From: Clostridia bacterium
GTDB lineage: Bacteria; Bacillota; Clostridia; Christensenellales; UBA1242
Length of the DNA stretch: 59,999 nt
Direction: 5' to 3'
Assembly (NCBI GenBank): GCA_017466725.1
Contig: JAFTTP010000009.1
Span: forward strand, 1-59,999
Translations under genes and position numbers: made by a program
In this document: in pieces, positions 42,769-52,068 of the stretch
Numbering within the stretch: the stretch's first letter is position 1
Layout: each line of letters starts with the position of its first letter
The notes under the pieces: model-generated
Told to the model about the DNA's origin: nothing
Database searches by the model: none
Seen by the model: the letters and a program-made list of their open reading frames with translations, nothing else

Positions 42769-43711
42769 TTAATTTTTCTAAAATTTGCACTCCATTTTGC
42801 GCTGCGCCTTTTCGCAAATTATCCGACGAAATAAACATTGAAAAACTATTCTCATTAAATTCATCTTTTTTAAGCCTACCAACCAACACATAACTTTGAT
42901 TTCGTGAACAAAGCGGCATTGGATGTGTAATATATTTCACACCTTCGCTTTCTTCAATCGCCTGCCTAATTTCCTCCCAACTCGCATTTGCTTTTGTCTC
43001 AAAAAATATCGAAATGCTGTGTCCCACATCAACAGGAACGCGAACTGTAGTTGAAGATATTTTAATATTAAAATCATTTAATATTTTTTTACTCTCATAA
43101 ATCATTTTTTCTTCTTCAGTGCAGCGCCCACTTGCATTAATATTGCCAATATATGGAATTAGATTATTTTTTATTGGAAAATCTAATTTTTTTAAATTCT
43201 CTTGCTTTAATTCGTTTATTTCTTTTAAAGCATCTCGCCCCGCTCCGCTTACTGCTTGATAAGTTGAATAAATTATTCTATTTATACCAAATTTATTCTT
43301 AATATTATAAAGCGCCATTACGCTTGCAATTGTAGAACAGTTTGGATTGCACAAAATATTACCAACCGCATCATCCATATTTATTTCTGGCACAATAAGC
43401 GGAAATTCTTTTCTGTAAAGGGATGAATAATCAATCACCGTACATCCTCGCTGAGCCAATCCTTTCACAAATTTACTAGACACATCATCACCCGTGCAAA
43501 ATAAAGCAAAATCCAATTTATTTTTAAATAAATTTTCTTCTGTTAATTTTTCCACCTTCAACTTTTTACCACCAAATAAAATCTTTTTACCTTCTGTCGA
43601 CGCATAAGGAAAAATATTATTTTGATTTAATCCTTGTTCCTCTAAAATTTGCAAAGTTTTTCGCCCCACAAGCCCTGTCGCGCCCACAATTGCTATATTA
43701 TACTTCATCAT
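42743..43711 (-). CDS. asd: Aspartate-semialdehyde dehydrogenase
   Basis: 322 residues from ATGATG preceded by GGGGGAT. NADPH-binding IAIVGATGLVGRKTLQIL, catalytic NPNCSTIASVMAL (Cys), and C-terminal RVPVDVGHSISIFFE. With the aspartokinase it feeds lysine, threonine and diaminopimelate synthesis, the last being a MurE substrate. First gene of the asd-ask-glmS operon. Confidence 0.95.
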   Translation of the reverse strand: MMKYNIAIVGATGLVGRKTLQILEEQGLNQNNIFPYASTEGKKILFGGKKLKVEKLTEENLFKNKLDFALFCTGDDVSSKFVKGLAQRGCTVIDYSSLYRKEFPLIVPEINMDDAVGNILCNPNCSTIASVMALYNIKNKFGINRIIYSTYQAVSGAGRDALKEINELKQENLKKLDFPIKNNLIPYIGNINASGRCTEEEKMIYESKKILNDFNIKISSTTVRVPVDVGHSISIFFETKANASWEEIRQAIEESEGVKYITHPMPLCSRNQSYVLVGRLKKDEFNENSFSMFISSDNLRKGAAQNGVQILEKLIEEKNDCL

Positions 43712-43766
43712 ATCCCCCATATAAATTTAAATGAACATAATAATAAAATTGTGCGTCAAAAATAAA

Positions 43767-43794
43767 AAATGCATAAGACTTCTCTCATGCATTT
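43767..43794 (-). terminator. Terminator at the end of the VanZ gene
   Basis: AAATGCAT and ATGCATTT pair around a 12-base loop, followed on the minus strand by TTTATTTTT; it overlaps the last codons of the gene. Confidence 0.7.
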
Positions 43795-44321
43795 CTTTTA
43801 TTTCTAATTTTGTTAATTACTGACAAATATCCCCAAGCAATCAACCCGCCTATAAATACACTCACCATATTAAGAATTGCGTCACTTAATTGCACCGAAC
43901 GCTGAATAGGCAGAATAAACTGGCAAGTTTCAATTAACGCCCCACTCGCAAATCCAAGAAATATAAGCAGTATAAGCCTTACCCACCATTTTTTCTTTTG
44001 TGAAAAATATAATATAAACATTCCAACAGGTAAAAGCATCACTAAATTAATTACAAGGTCAAATGTGGAAATATTTAAAAGTGACCATTTAATTGTTTTA
44101 GCGCACCAGCGGCCACCAAAATCAAAATTTATAACAACTTTGTTTCCGTCTATGCCCAGTTTGCCAAATACTCCACAAAATAAAACTCCAAGATATAGGC
44201 AGAAAAATATTATAGTAAAAATATTTTTAAGTTTTTCTTTTTTAATCAGCCATATTGCAACCGGCAATATAAAATAACAAATAACTCCCAGCAGCAGTAC
44301 AAGCCATGTTGGCAAAATCAT
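43785..44321 (-). CDS. VanZ-like membrane protein
   Basis: 178 residues, five hydrophobic segments. VanZ-type motifs are INLVMLLPVGMFIL and the C-terminal IETCQFILPIQRSVQLSDAILNMVSVFIGGLIAWG. The family includes a protein giving low-level teicoplanin resistance; most members have no known role. GAGAGGTG precedes the ATG. Last gene of the 46458-43785 group. Confidence 0.85.
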   Translation of the reverse strand: MILPTWLVLLLGVICYFILPVAIWLIKKEKLKNIFTIIFFCLYLGVLFCGVFGKLGIDGNKVVINFDFGGRWCAKTIKWSLLNISTFDLVINLVMLLPVGMFILYFSQKKKWWVRLILLIFLGFASGALIETCQFILPIQRSVQLSDAILNMVSVFIGGLIAWGYLSVINKIRNKRNA

Positions 44322-44337
44322 ATTTCACCTCTCGCGG

Positions 44338-45555
44338 TTATAAAATATAGCCATTAAGTTCTAAAAGTTTTTGTGCACTTTCAACAGAATCTACACCCTC
44401 TTTATTTTTAATTGGCGCAAACTCTTTTTCCCTTAAAACTTCAAATGGTAAAACGCTTGAGGCAAGTTCAACCAAATCAACCCCAAGATATTCAAATTTA
44501 TGCGCATTTGGTACCTCTGGTTTTATCTTTTCACCCTTTTCGTTTACATATTCAACCTTTTTGGTTACAATATGCAATGGCAGTTTTTCATCCTTAATTT
44601 TATACAACAAGTCAAGATTATATAAATAGTTGAATATTACACCAAAATTATATAATCTTTCACCCTGTTCATCCACTGCATGAGCCATTTCATCAGTTAA
44701 ATCAATATATTCAATTACGCTTGGCTTACCATCACGTTTGCACATAACGCCTACTTTTTCATAAGGATCTGCCTTTCGAATAACTTTGGCGCCAATTTCA
44801 TATCCGCCAGCAATTGTTGCACCTACAAATACAGGATCTCCCATTTTTTGCAGAACATTGTCAACAGCAAACACATTAAGCCACTTAACACCACTTGTTT
44901 TTAAAAACTTCTCGCAGCCAGCATCTTTTAAAAGCGAGTTAAACCATCCCCCGTGGCCGTTAGGGCTTGTTGCAACCCTGCCCTTTTCCTCTAAAAGCAC
45001 TTTACCATTTAAATCAACACAAGGTGCCATCTCTTGCACGAAAAATTTAACATAATTTTCATCATATCCAAAATAATTTTTATCAGCCAAAAATTCACGA
45101 GTTTCTGCATCATTTTTCTCGCTTGTCATAATGAAAAATGGCATCATTATCCCGCTTTGTTTTACAACATCAAGCGCGTTTTCAAAAAGTCTTTGAAAAA
45201 TAAAAACATCCTTTGTCTTCCCAATATTATATACGCCCTTAGGATGATCTGAACCAAGCCTTGTACCCATGCCGCCAGCAACAAGCACAATACCAACCTC
45301 GCCCCTCTTTAGCGCATCCAAGCCAATCTTTTCAAACTCAGCGCGCTTTTGAGTAATCTCATTTACAGTCATTGCCTTGATAGGTGTAATTTCGCCTTTG
45401 CTTGAGGCCTCATCTAAGCCAATATGTTCCAAATATGAAAAATCAAGCTCTTCAATTTGTTTTTCCAGCAATTTAAGTTCGCTGCAATTCAATTCTTTTT
45501 CAAACCTTAAAAGCTGTTCTTGGCCAAGTTTCTTCAATTTATCTCTTACGCTCAT
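44338..45555 (-). CDS. UDP-N-acetylhexosamine/UDP-sugar pyrophosphorylase, eukaryotic UAP1 type
   Basis: 405 residues. Transfers UMP to a sugar 1-phosphate. The UDPGP-family loop is VLVAGGMGTRLGSDHPKGVYNIG; further matches are VQEMAPCVDLNGKVLLEEKGRVATSPNGHGG and VFAVDNVLQKMGDPVFVG, characteristic of UAP1 enzymes rather than bacterial GlmU. The sugar is probably N-acetylglucosamine or N-acetylgalactosamine. Overlaps the cytidine deaminase by ATGA. glmS lies a few genes away. Confidence 0.88.
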   Translation of the reverse strand: MSVRDKLKKLGQEQLLRFEKELNCSELKLLEKQIEELDFSYLEHIGLDEASSKGEITPIKAMTVNEITQKRAEFEKIGLDALKRGEVGIVLVAGGMGTRLGSDHPKGVYNIGKTKDVFIFQRLFENALDVVKQSGIMMPFFIMTSEKNDAETREFLADKNYFGYDENYVKFFVQEMAPCVDLNGKVLLEEKGRVATSPNGHGGWFNSLLKDAGCEKFLKTSGVKWLNVFAVDNVLQKMGDPVFVGATIAGGYEIGAKVIRKADPYEKVGVMCKRDGKPSVIEYIDLTDEMAHAVDEQGERLYNFGVIFNYLYNLDLLYKIKDEKLPLHIVTKKVEYVNEKGEKIKPEVPNAHKFEYLGVDLVELASSVLPFEVLREKEFAPIKNKEGVDSVESAQKLLELNGYIL

Positions 45556-45989
45556 AAATCACTCCTATTTGTATTTAATTTTCTTTCTCTTTTGTATGGA
45601 TATGGCAACAGTTTTGCCGCTGGGACCTTAAGAATTTTACCACTTGCAACATCTTCCACAATTACATTTAATGAAATTCCAAACTTATCAAAAATGTATC
45701 TGCACAGCCCGCATGGTGACACAACTCTTGTCCCGCCATCTTTGTTCATTTTTACAGCAACAATTGTGTCAAGTTCTCTTTCGCCGCAAGCATACGCCTG
45801 ACCAATTGCAACTTGCTCGGCACATACCGAATGCGAGGTTTTTAAATTTATTCCAACATACACTTTCCCAGATTTTGCCCTAACCGCACATCCAACATGC
45901 ATGCTTAAATCTGCATAAATATCGCAATTATCTTTTGCCACTTTAGTGGCGATTTCAATAAGAGCGCAGTCTTGTTTTGTCAACTTCAT
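45552..45989 (-). CDS. cdd: Cytidine deaminase
   Basis: 145 residues from the ATG preceded by AAAGGAG. Zinc motifs CAEQVAIG (CAE) and SPCGLCRYIF (PCxxC) of the homotetrameric cytidine/blasticidin-type deaminases. Converts cytidine to uridine for pyrimidine salvage. In the same operon as a UTP-using pyrophosphorylase. The C-terminal extension after YPYKRERK is short and basic. Confidence 0.88.
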   Translation of the reverse strand: MKLTKQDCALIEIATKVAKDNCDIYADLSMHVGCAVRAKSGKVYVGINLKTSHSVCAEQVAIGQAYACGERELDTIVAVKMNKDGGTRVVSPCGLCRYIFDKFGISLNVIVEDVASGKILKVPAAKLLPYPYKRERKLNTNRSDL

Positions 45990-45999
45990 AATTTCTCCT

Positions 46000-46458
46000 T
46001 TAATCTTCAAATGTGTAAGATATTTCACTGCAATTCATCATCACTTTTACCTCAACTTGCGCCTTACCATTTAAAATTAAATGCACCTTTTCTTTGCCAA
46101 CAAGCGCATGCTCAAAATAAAGCGGATAATCTTTATAAATTTTTATAAATTCTCTTATTGCATAAATGTTTGCTTTTTTACCATAGCCCAACTTACTTTT
46201 TTCTTTTAACATCTTTTTAGAAAATCTTTTAGAAATTTCAATATTACAATCAGCATCATCTAATAAATTGGTTTTTATTTCAACCTTTTTAGCCTCAAAT
46301 CCCGCCAAAGACGCAGCAAAGTCAGCGTTTGACGTTAATGAGAATGTGATAATTAAATTATCTCCCTCCATTTTAATTTCTTGCAACATTTCACGTTTTA
46401 AACATGGCAAAAGCGGCAACGATTTATTTGTTAATTTAAATTTTAATTCTTTTTTCAC
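46000..46458 (-). CDS. Hypothetical protein
   Basis: 152 residues starting at GTG (MKKELKFKLTNKS) with GGGGAGGAATT directly upstream; the longer frame has no site. Soluble, beta-rich, Lys-rich. No recognised domain. First gene of the operon with cdd, the UAP1-like gene and vanZ, ten bases before cdd. Confidence 0.65.
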   Translation of the reverse strand: MKKELKFKLTNKSLPLLPCLKREMLQEIKMEGDNLIITFSLTSNADFAASLAGFEAKKVEIKTNLLDDADCNIEISKRFSKKMLKEKSKLGYGKKANIYAIREFIKIYKDYPLYFEHALVGKEKVHLILNGKAQVEVKVMMNCSEISYTFED

Positions 46459-46585
46459 AATTCCTCCCCTGTGTTTAAGTAGTATAACATAAAACAATCA
46501 AAATTGTTTATCATTTTATCAACTTTTTAATAAATTCTGCGTATAAAAGAAAGGAATTTGTTAAACATTGTAATGAGGAGGGAAA

Positions 46586-47821
46586 ATGAATCCATTTACA
46601 CATCAAACAAGGGATATTGAATCATACTGCATGAATTGGGCGGAGATGTACCCAAAAGCATATGATAAAAAGAAAACATCACCATACACAAAAACAAGAA
46701 TCATTCTTATGAATGGTACAGAGTTTGAATCCAACTGGTTTTTACATCAATTTGCAAGAAATTGTCCAAACAATGATATCCGCAGAGCAATTGCTTTAGT
46801 GCGCGAGCAAGAGCAGCAACAACAAAAACGAATTGCTGCATTAAAGCCAATTGACGAAAATATTCTAGAAACAACTATTGCATACGAACAACTTGCCGTA
46901 GACCTTACTGCCATTCTTGCACAAAACGTTGATGATGACAATGCTAAAAACGCCTTGGATTTTGCACTTTTAGAAGACTTTGACCATCTTTACCGTTTTG
47001 CAAATCTTTTAAAAATGGACTACGACATTGATGCAGATGTTATGGTTGGCAAATACACCGAAATCATGCCGGGCAGACCAACAATAAACGAACACCGTCA
47101 CCCAGTTGACAACGTCCGCTATTCAATGAACGCAAAACGCGCAGACGTTTACACTAAACTTGTTGGCAACATTATCACTGCAGCCGAGCAACAAACAATG
47201 AACTATTATATGAATGTTGCCGCCTTCTATCATAATGATTTAGGCCGCAAACTTTTCTCTGAAATTGGCATGGTTGAAGAAGAACACGTTTCGCAATATG
47301 AAAGTCTAAAAGACCCAACTTGTACATGGCTTGAACAGTGGGTTATGCACGAATATACCGAGTGCTATCTTTACTATTCAATGATGCAAGACGAAAGTGA
47401 CGCATATATTAAAAATATTTGGGCAGAACATTATGAAATGGAAGTTGCGCACCTTCAACTTGCAAATCAACTTCTTAAAAAATACGAAAAGAAGGATGGC
47501 GCTAAAGTGGTTGGTTGCGAAGAATTTCCAAAACTGCTTAAATTTGGCGAAAACAAAGAATATATTCGTAGAGTGCTTGAAACAGTTGGGTATACTTCCA
47601 TCGAAGAAGACTATGTGCCAGCAGCAAAACTAGATGAAAACCATCGTTTCTTCTTGCACTTAAAACAAATCAATGGCGCAACAAAAGACGTGCCAAGCCA
47701 TGCAGTGATTGAAAAATATATTAAAGAATTTGGCGAGGACTACCGCTATCAAGAATCGCCACATCCAGTTAAAGAACTCGACAATCGCACCAAAGACAAC
47801 ACAACTGCAGGAACACGATAA
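46586..47821 (+). CDS. Ferritin-like (di-iron fold) protein of unknown role
   Basis: 411 residues, GAGGAGG before the ATG. Four-helix-bundle signals with ExxH motifs appear repeatedly: EDFDHLYRFANLL, EEEHVSQYESL, HEYTECYLYYSM and WAEHYEMEVAHLQLA, as in rubrerythrin- and manganese-catalase-like proteins. The family is known to me only as a conserved hypothetical of gut Clostridia. Metal binding is inferred. Monocistronic with a terminator at 47825-47850. Confidence 0.7.
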   Translation: MNPFTHQTRDIESYCMNWAEMYPKAYDKKKTSPYTKTRIILMNGTEFESNWFLHQFARNCPNNDIRRAIALVREQEQQQQKRIAALKPIDENILETTIAYEQLAVDLTAILAQNVDDDNAKNALDFALLEDFDHLYRFANLLKMDYDIDADVMVGKYTEIMPGRPTINEHRHPVDNVRYSMNAKRADVYTKLVGNIITAAEQQTMNYYMNVAAFYHNDLGRKLFSEIGMVEEEHVSQYESLKDPTCTWLEQWVMHEYTECYLYYSMMQDESDAYIKNIWAEHYEMEVAHLQLANQLLKKYEKKDGAKVVGCEEFPKLLKFGENKEYIRRVLETVGYTSIEEDYVPAAKLDENHRFFLHLKQINGATKDVPSHAVIEKYIKEFGEDYRYQESPHPVKELDNRTKDNTTAGTR

Positions 47822-47824
47822 ACA

Positions 47825-47850
47825 AAAAACTCGGATAACCCCGAGTTTTT
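47825..47850 (+). terminator. Terminator after the ferritin-like gene
   Basis: AAAAACTCGG and CCGAGTTTTT pair around a six-base loop. Confidence 0.85.
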
Positions 47851-47890
47851 TTATCTTGTTTTAATGCTGCTTATTTTACACTTATATCAA

Positions 47891-48100
47891 TTATTCAAAA
47901 TAGAATAAATTTTCAAATTTTTCATCAAGAGCAATACATAATAAAAGTGCAAGTTTTGCTGTAGGGTTAAAAACTCCCTTTTCTACAGCGATAATTGTCT
48001 GCCTTGTTGTACCAACTAAAGCCGCCAATTCTTCTTGAGATATTTTTTTGCCTGTGCGTACCTCTTTTAAACGATTTTTTAAAACTATATCGTTATTCAT
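47891..48100 (-). CDS. XRE-family transcriptional regulator
   Basis: 69 residues from the ATG overlapping the preceding stop as TAATG. The single helix-turn-helix reads LKEVRTGKKISQEELAALVGTTRQTIIAVEKG, then the Lambda-repressor-type tail typical of YozG-like regulators. Together with the upstream membrane protein it is a common two-gene unit; the twin palindromes in its promoter suggest autoregulation. Confidence 0.88.
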   Translation of the reverse strand: MNNDIVLKNRLKEVRTGKKISQEELAALVGTTRQTIIAVEKGVFNPTAKLALLLCIALDEKFENLFYFE

Positions 48101-48432
48101 TAAATCACCCCTGTTAAGTCTAGAATAAAGTTTGCAATCATAATGCAAGCACCAAGCCCTTCAAGCACAGCGCCAATCAAAACCCCAGCTGGACGCTTAG
48201 CCAGAAAATATTGACAAAAATAGAACACACTTGCCCATATAAAACAAATTGCTGCAATTGCCCATATACATTCTCTTAAGCCTAATGCGCCAAACACAAT
48301 GATAAATGCAACGGCAAAAATGCCGGCAACAATCACTGCAATCCAGTTGGATTTATCAATCTTTCGTTGTTCCATTTCTCCAACAACTGCTTTTTTGCTT
48401 TGTGCTTTTTTAAGAATTTCTTGTTTATCCAT
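48100..48432 (-). CDS. DUF6442-type membrane protein, partner of the XRE regulator
   Basis: 110 residues from the ATG preceded by GGAGGTTATT. A charged cytosolic start (MDKQEILKKAQSKKAVVGEMEQRK) is followed by three to four membrane helices. The pairing with a small XRE regulator is common in Clostridia, but the role is unknown. The DUF assignment is from memory of the start sequence and is tentative. Confidence 0.75.
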   Translation of the reverse strand: MDKQEILKKAQSKKAVVGEMEQRKIDKSNWIAVIVAGIFAVAFIIVFGALGLRECIWAIAAICFIWASVFYFCQYFLAKRPAGVLIGAVLEGLGACIMIANFILDLTGVI

Positions 48433-48444
48433 AATAACCTCCAT

Positions 48445-48464
48445 ATGTAAAGTTTTCTTTACAT
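48445..48464. promoter_or_regulatory. Operator O1 of the XRE unit
   Basis: Perfect palindrome ATGTAAAG-TTTT-CTTTACAT just downstream of the -10 box and over the start region. Confidence 0.7.
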
Positions 48465-48468
48465 CTAT

Positions 48469-48497
48469 ATTATATTCTATTTAAAATTAAATGTCAA
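48469..48497 (-). promoter_or_regulatory. Consensus promoter of the XRE unit
   Basis: TTGACA (48492-48497), 17-base spacer, TATAAT (48469-48474) on the minus strand. Confidence 0.85.
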
Positions 48498-48510
48498 GTT
48501 TTCTTTACAT
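48491..48510. promoter_or_regulatory. Operator O2 of the XRE unit
   Basis: ATGTCAAG-TTTT-CTTTACAT, one mismatch from O1, 46 bases away and covering the -35 box. Confidence 0.65.
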
Positions 48511-48523
48511 ATTTTTTAAATAA

Positions 48524-48547
48524 AAAAGAGTGCTTTTGCACTCTTTT
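48524..48547 (-). terminator. Terminator of the 48555 lipoprotein
   Basis: AAAAGAGTGC and GCACTCTTTT pair around a four-base loop. Confidence 0.8.
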
Positions 48548-48554
48548 AAATATT

Positions 48555-51500
48555 TTAAACTTTAGGTTTTACCTCGTCAGTTTTATCTTCACCATCAAGC
48601 GTGTATTTTGTCACTTGTGAATAATCTAACGTTGAGCCCTCTGCCGCAGAAATTCCTATATTTTCAACGGTATCGTCTTCCGGTTTTGTTGTAATGGCTA
48701 CGTTGCCTACAAAATCAACACGTCCGTTGGCCGCAATATTAAGCAATACAGAAGCAGTGTAAAGTTGTCCGCTTCGAATATTCTGTCCTAAAATCTCAGT
48801 GTCATTCAAAATCAATGTTCCACCATCTTGTACAACAATCAAATCTCCGGTATAAACATGCGTGCCCACTAATCCATCTTTAAATTCAAGAACTCCACCT
48901 GATTTGATGGTAATCGAACTAGTCATAATTCTCAATGTAAATCCTTGCAAATCTATGGTAATATTTTTCTCTACAGAAAAACCTTTATTGGCGCAAGATT
49001 TAATTAAATAAATTGTTGCTCCGCTTTGGCAAGCGCCTATAGCATCTCTTATTTGGTCATAGTATGTCCATACATTATTTGTATCTCTTACAGCAACGAC
49101 AGCTGTGCTTGGGACTGCACCATCTGAAACAACTGTATATTTTGTCAAACCATCATTCCCATCAACATATTCCTCTGCAACGAACGTGTATTTTACATAT
49201 TTTGCAATGTCGTCTGTATAATCACCCGAAGAAATTTCCAACGCAGCATCCGAACCTAACTCAAACTTACCATAAACATCGCCAGTGAAATTTTCATCAA
49301 TCACAACACTTCCTGTAATAGAAAGCGCAACTTTGTTGGTTGATGCGGCAATAATTTTACCCTCACCTAGAAGAGTAACGCCTGCCACCTTGGCAACTGC
49401 ATCTGTAGCATTATTACCATTAAGTATAACAGCGTCAAGCGTAACTGCACCCTCTGCTGTTAGCAGTGTTTTAACTGTTCCGTCGGAAGTGATTGTTCCA
49501 TCTTTGAATGTAACATTAGAACCAGCGCTTACACTCAGGCAATTAATTGAATCGTTTCCCTGATTTTTAATTGTCCATGTGTGTTTGTTGAGGTTGAATA
49601 TTACATTTTTACCAGTACCAATTTCATAAGCCCCTGAAGATACGTCTGCGCTTAAAACAACAACCACATCTTGGCCAGATTGAATAGAGGCAAGCGCAGT
49701 TTCAATTGTCGTATAATATCGTTTTATGCCTTCAACTTCAACACATATAGGCTTGGTTGTAGCGTCTACTTTAGAAACTTCATAAATTAAAGACGTATCA
49801 TTTCTTACACATTCATAAAATTCTGCGCAATACTTGCTTACATCTTTATCAAACGTTCCTCCAAATATTGTCAAATTTTGGATAGAATCAAGGTCGGTAA
49901 TTTTATGATTGCCTCCAGACACTACAACTGTAAAATCCTTAAATTTATCCAATTGATAAGAGCCACCACAAATTTCTAACATTGAGCCGTCCGACATATT
50001 AAGCTCTACTGGTTCTTCAACACCACCTTCAATTTCCCATGTCGTCAAAGCCGGCTGAATCAATTCTACCCCTCCAGAGACTTTAACAATTGCATCTTGG
50101 TGTGCAGTTATCAATGCTTTACATCTAACATCGGTGTATTCAGCCTCGTTAGTAACTTTATCTACAATATAGCATCGACGTAATCCGTTTAAAGTAACAT
50201 CCTCAAGCATTAAGGTTGCATCTGAATATACAACAAACAGAACAGAATTGGTATATTTGTAAGGTGTCATATCTCCATTTCTTACAGTAAGGTTAATGCC
50301 ACTTGGAACATATATTGCATTTGATTTATACGAAAATCCATTTAAGTCAACGATAATGTTTTTATTTGTTACGCCAGATTTGTTAGGCAGAATAGACGTA
50401 GTTTCTTTATAATCTTTCAAAAAGTATATTGTACTGTCAGTCTCTGCATCTGCAATGACTTTATCCGGCTTATCTGCGCTATAATTTCTTTCGCCTTCAC
50501 TATTTACTACACAAACGTAATTTGTATTTGGTACAGCTTGAACAAGAATTTTTCCATCTTCGTTAACGCTCTCGTACCCAATTTTGCACTTATCCACCGC
50601 AATGGTTTCATCAGCTGTAACATTGGCAACTTTAACATTCGCAAGTTGAACGCCTTGCCCAAATCTATTTGCTACCGCAATTGATGACGAAGTAATTGTT
50701 CCGTTTTTAATTAAAACAGATGCACCACTCTCAGCTTTAAAGCTACCTTCCGTTATAGTATACGTATTTCCATAAAGATCAATTTCAACTTTAGCGTTAT
50801 TTTCAAATGTCAAACCTGCAGCTTCCACATCTTGTCCAATTCCAAGAGTTACTTTTTCATTTGCGCCAATTGCAGCAACTGCATCGCCAATTGATGAATA
50901 GTCAGTCACTATACCATCTTTTTCAACGTAGAAGCCGCCTGTTTTTTTAATCTCAAACCCGTCATCGGTTTCTATGCAATCATAGAAATGTGCACAATAG
51001 TTATCAACATTAAAATCAAAATCTCCGCCTGAAATTTGAATGTTTTCATCAACGCCAGGCAGGTCTTCAAATTCAACATTAAAATCACCGTTTTTAATAG
51101 TAAGTTGTGCGTAATCTGTCCAAGAGTTGTCGATAATATCAAGACGAGTATCATCTTTTAAGTATACCACATCACCATTTACAGAACCAGAAAAGTTTTC
51201 ATCAAATGTCAAAAAGACTCCTTCATCATACGTACCATGAAGATTTCCATACTTCATATATATTGCTTTGCCATCATCTTCCGCAAATATATGGGAATTA
51301 CCAGTAACTACTGATGAGCCAAAATGCAAAGCCAACACTCTTTCGCACTCTATTCTAGCATCTTTATTTGTGCCGTCAAGAGTAAAATTATCAAGTGTAA
51401 GGTTTGCATAATTGCTAACTAATGTTACAGCCCCTTGCTTACCTTGCTTAATCTTTCCATTTTTGAATGTTACGTTTGAACGCTTAATAAGCTGGAAACC

Positions 51501-51875
51501 ATCGTCTTTATGGCCTGCTGAACCCGCCAATTCGCCATGAATTGTATATGTATGTCCTTGGAAATCAAAAATAATGTTTTGGTCGGCCTCAACTCTAACA
51601 CCATCACCAGATGCATTTTTATCCAAATAAATTGTTATAGGCTCTTTTGAATTAGTTTCTTTAACATATTCGTAGATTGCATCAACAGCAGCGGGCAGAG
51701 TGTCAAAATACAATCTTTTCGTCCCCATTGCATCAATCATCTCATCGTCATTTACTTTAATATACGCAATGTCGGTTGGTGCTTGTTCTGTTCCACAACC
51801 AGACAATAAAGTTGGCGCTGCCAATGAAGCAACTAAAACCGATCCTGCTAAAAACGCTTTGATTATATTTTTCAT
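48555..51875 (-). CDS. Large lipoprotein with beta-helix repeats
   Basis: 1106 residues. Lipoprotein signal ending LLSGC (Cys27), then long stretches of parallel beta-helix-like repeats rich in short hydrophobic-Asn-Gly turns (for example KNIIVDLNGFSYKSNAIYV and GNHKITDLDSIQNLTIFGG). Its N-terminal repeat section closely matches the middle of the 52069 protein (IYLDKNASGDGVRVEADQN against IYLCGNAAGDGVRIPSNKN). Probably a surface adhesin or scaffold; no catalytic motif and no sortase signal seen. Own promoter and terminator. Confidence 0.8.
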   Translation of the reverse strand: MKNIIKAFLAGSVLVASLAAPTLLSGCGTEQAPTDIAYIKVNDDEMIDAMGTKRLYFDTLPAAVDAIYEYVKETNSKEPITIYLDKNASGDGVRVEADQNIIFDFQGHTYTIHGELAGSAGHKDDGFQLIKRSNVTFKNGKIKQGKQGAVTLVSNYANLTLDNFTLDGTNKDARIECERVLALHFGSSVVTGNSHIFAEDDGKAIYMKYGNLHGTYDEGVFLTFDENFSGSVNGDVVYLKDDTRLDIIDNSWTDYAQLTIKNGDFNVEFEDLPGVDENIQISGGDFDFNVDNYCAHFYDCIETDDGFEIKKTGGFYVEKDGIVTDYSSIGDAVAAIGANEKVTLGIGQDVEAAGLTFENNAKVEIDLYGNTYTITEGSFKAESGASVLIKNGTITSSSIAVANRFGQGVQLANVKVANVTADETIAVDKCKIGYESVNEDGKILVQAVPNTNYVCVVNSEGERNYSADKPDKVIADAETDSTIYFLKDYKETTSILPNKSGVTNKNIIVDLNGFSYKSNAIYVPSGINLTVRNGDMTPYKYTNSVLFVVYSDATLMLEDVTLNGLRRCYIVDKVTNEAEYTDVRCKALITAHQDAIVKVSGGVELIQPALTTWEIEGGVEEPVELNMSDGSMLEICGGSYQLDKFKDFTVVVSGGNHKITDLDSIQNLTIFGGTFDKDVSKYCAEFYECVRNDTSLIYEVSKVDATTKPICVEVEGIKRYYTTIETALASIQSGQDVVVVLSADVSSGAYEIGTGKNVIFNLNKHTWTIKNQGNDSINCLSVSAGSNVTFKDGTITSDGTVKTLLTAEGAVTLDAVILNGNNATDAVAKVAGVTLLGEGKIIAASTNKVALSITGSVVIDENFTGDVYGKFELGSDAALEISSGDYTDDIAKYVKYTFVAEEYVDGNDGLTKYTVVSDGAVPSTAVVAVRDTNNVWTYYDQIRDAIGACQSGATIYLIKSCANKGFSVEKNITIDLQGFTLRIMTSSITIKSGGVLEFKDGLVGTHVYTGDLIVVQDGGTLILNDTEILGQNIRSGQLYTASVLLNIAANGRVDFVGNVAITTKPEDDTVENIGISAAEGSTLDYSQVTKYTLDGEDKTDEVKPKV

Positions 51876-51896
51876 ATCGCATTTCTCCTTGTTAGT

Positions 51897-51926
51897 ATTT
51901 TACCACCATTTTTTTATTTTAGTCAA
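51897..51926 (-). promoter_or_regulatory. Promoter of the 48555 lipoprotein
   Basis: TTGACT (51921-51926), 18-base spacer, TAAAAT (51897-51902), AAGGAG before the ATG. Confidence 0.7.
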
Positions 51927-52028
51927 GCAAATGGCCGCAATTTTAGTATTTTTTTTATTTTATTGTTATCCCATAAAAACAAGATTTTATTTTTATTTTA
52001 ATTCCAAATTAAAACATAAAAATACAAT

Positions 52029-52058
52029 AAAAAAGAGCGCAAAAATTGCACTCTTTTT
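52029..52058 (-). terminator. Terminator of the 52069 gene
   Basis: AAAAAAGAGCGCAA and TTGCACTCTTTTTT pair around three A bases; the one mismatch becomes a G-U pair in the minus-strand transcript. The T-tract is part of the AT stem. Confidence 0.7.
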
Positions 52059-52068
52059 TCATTGTATT

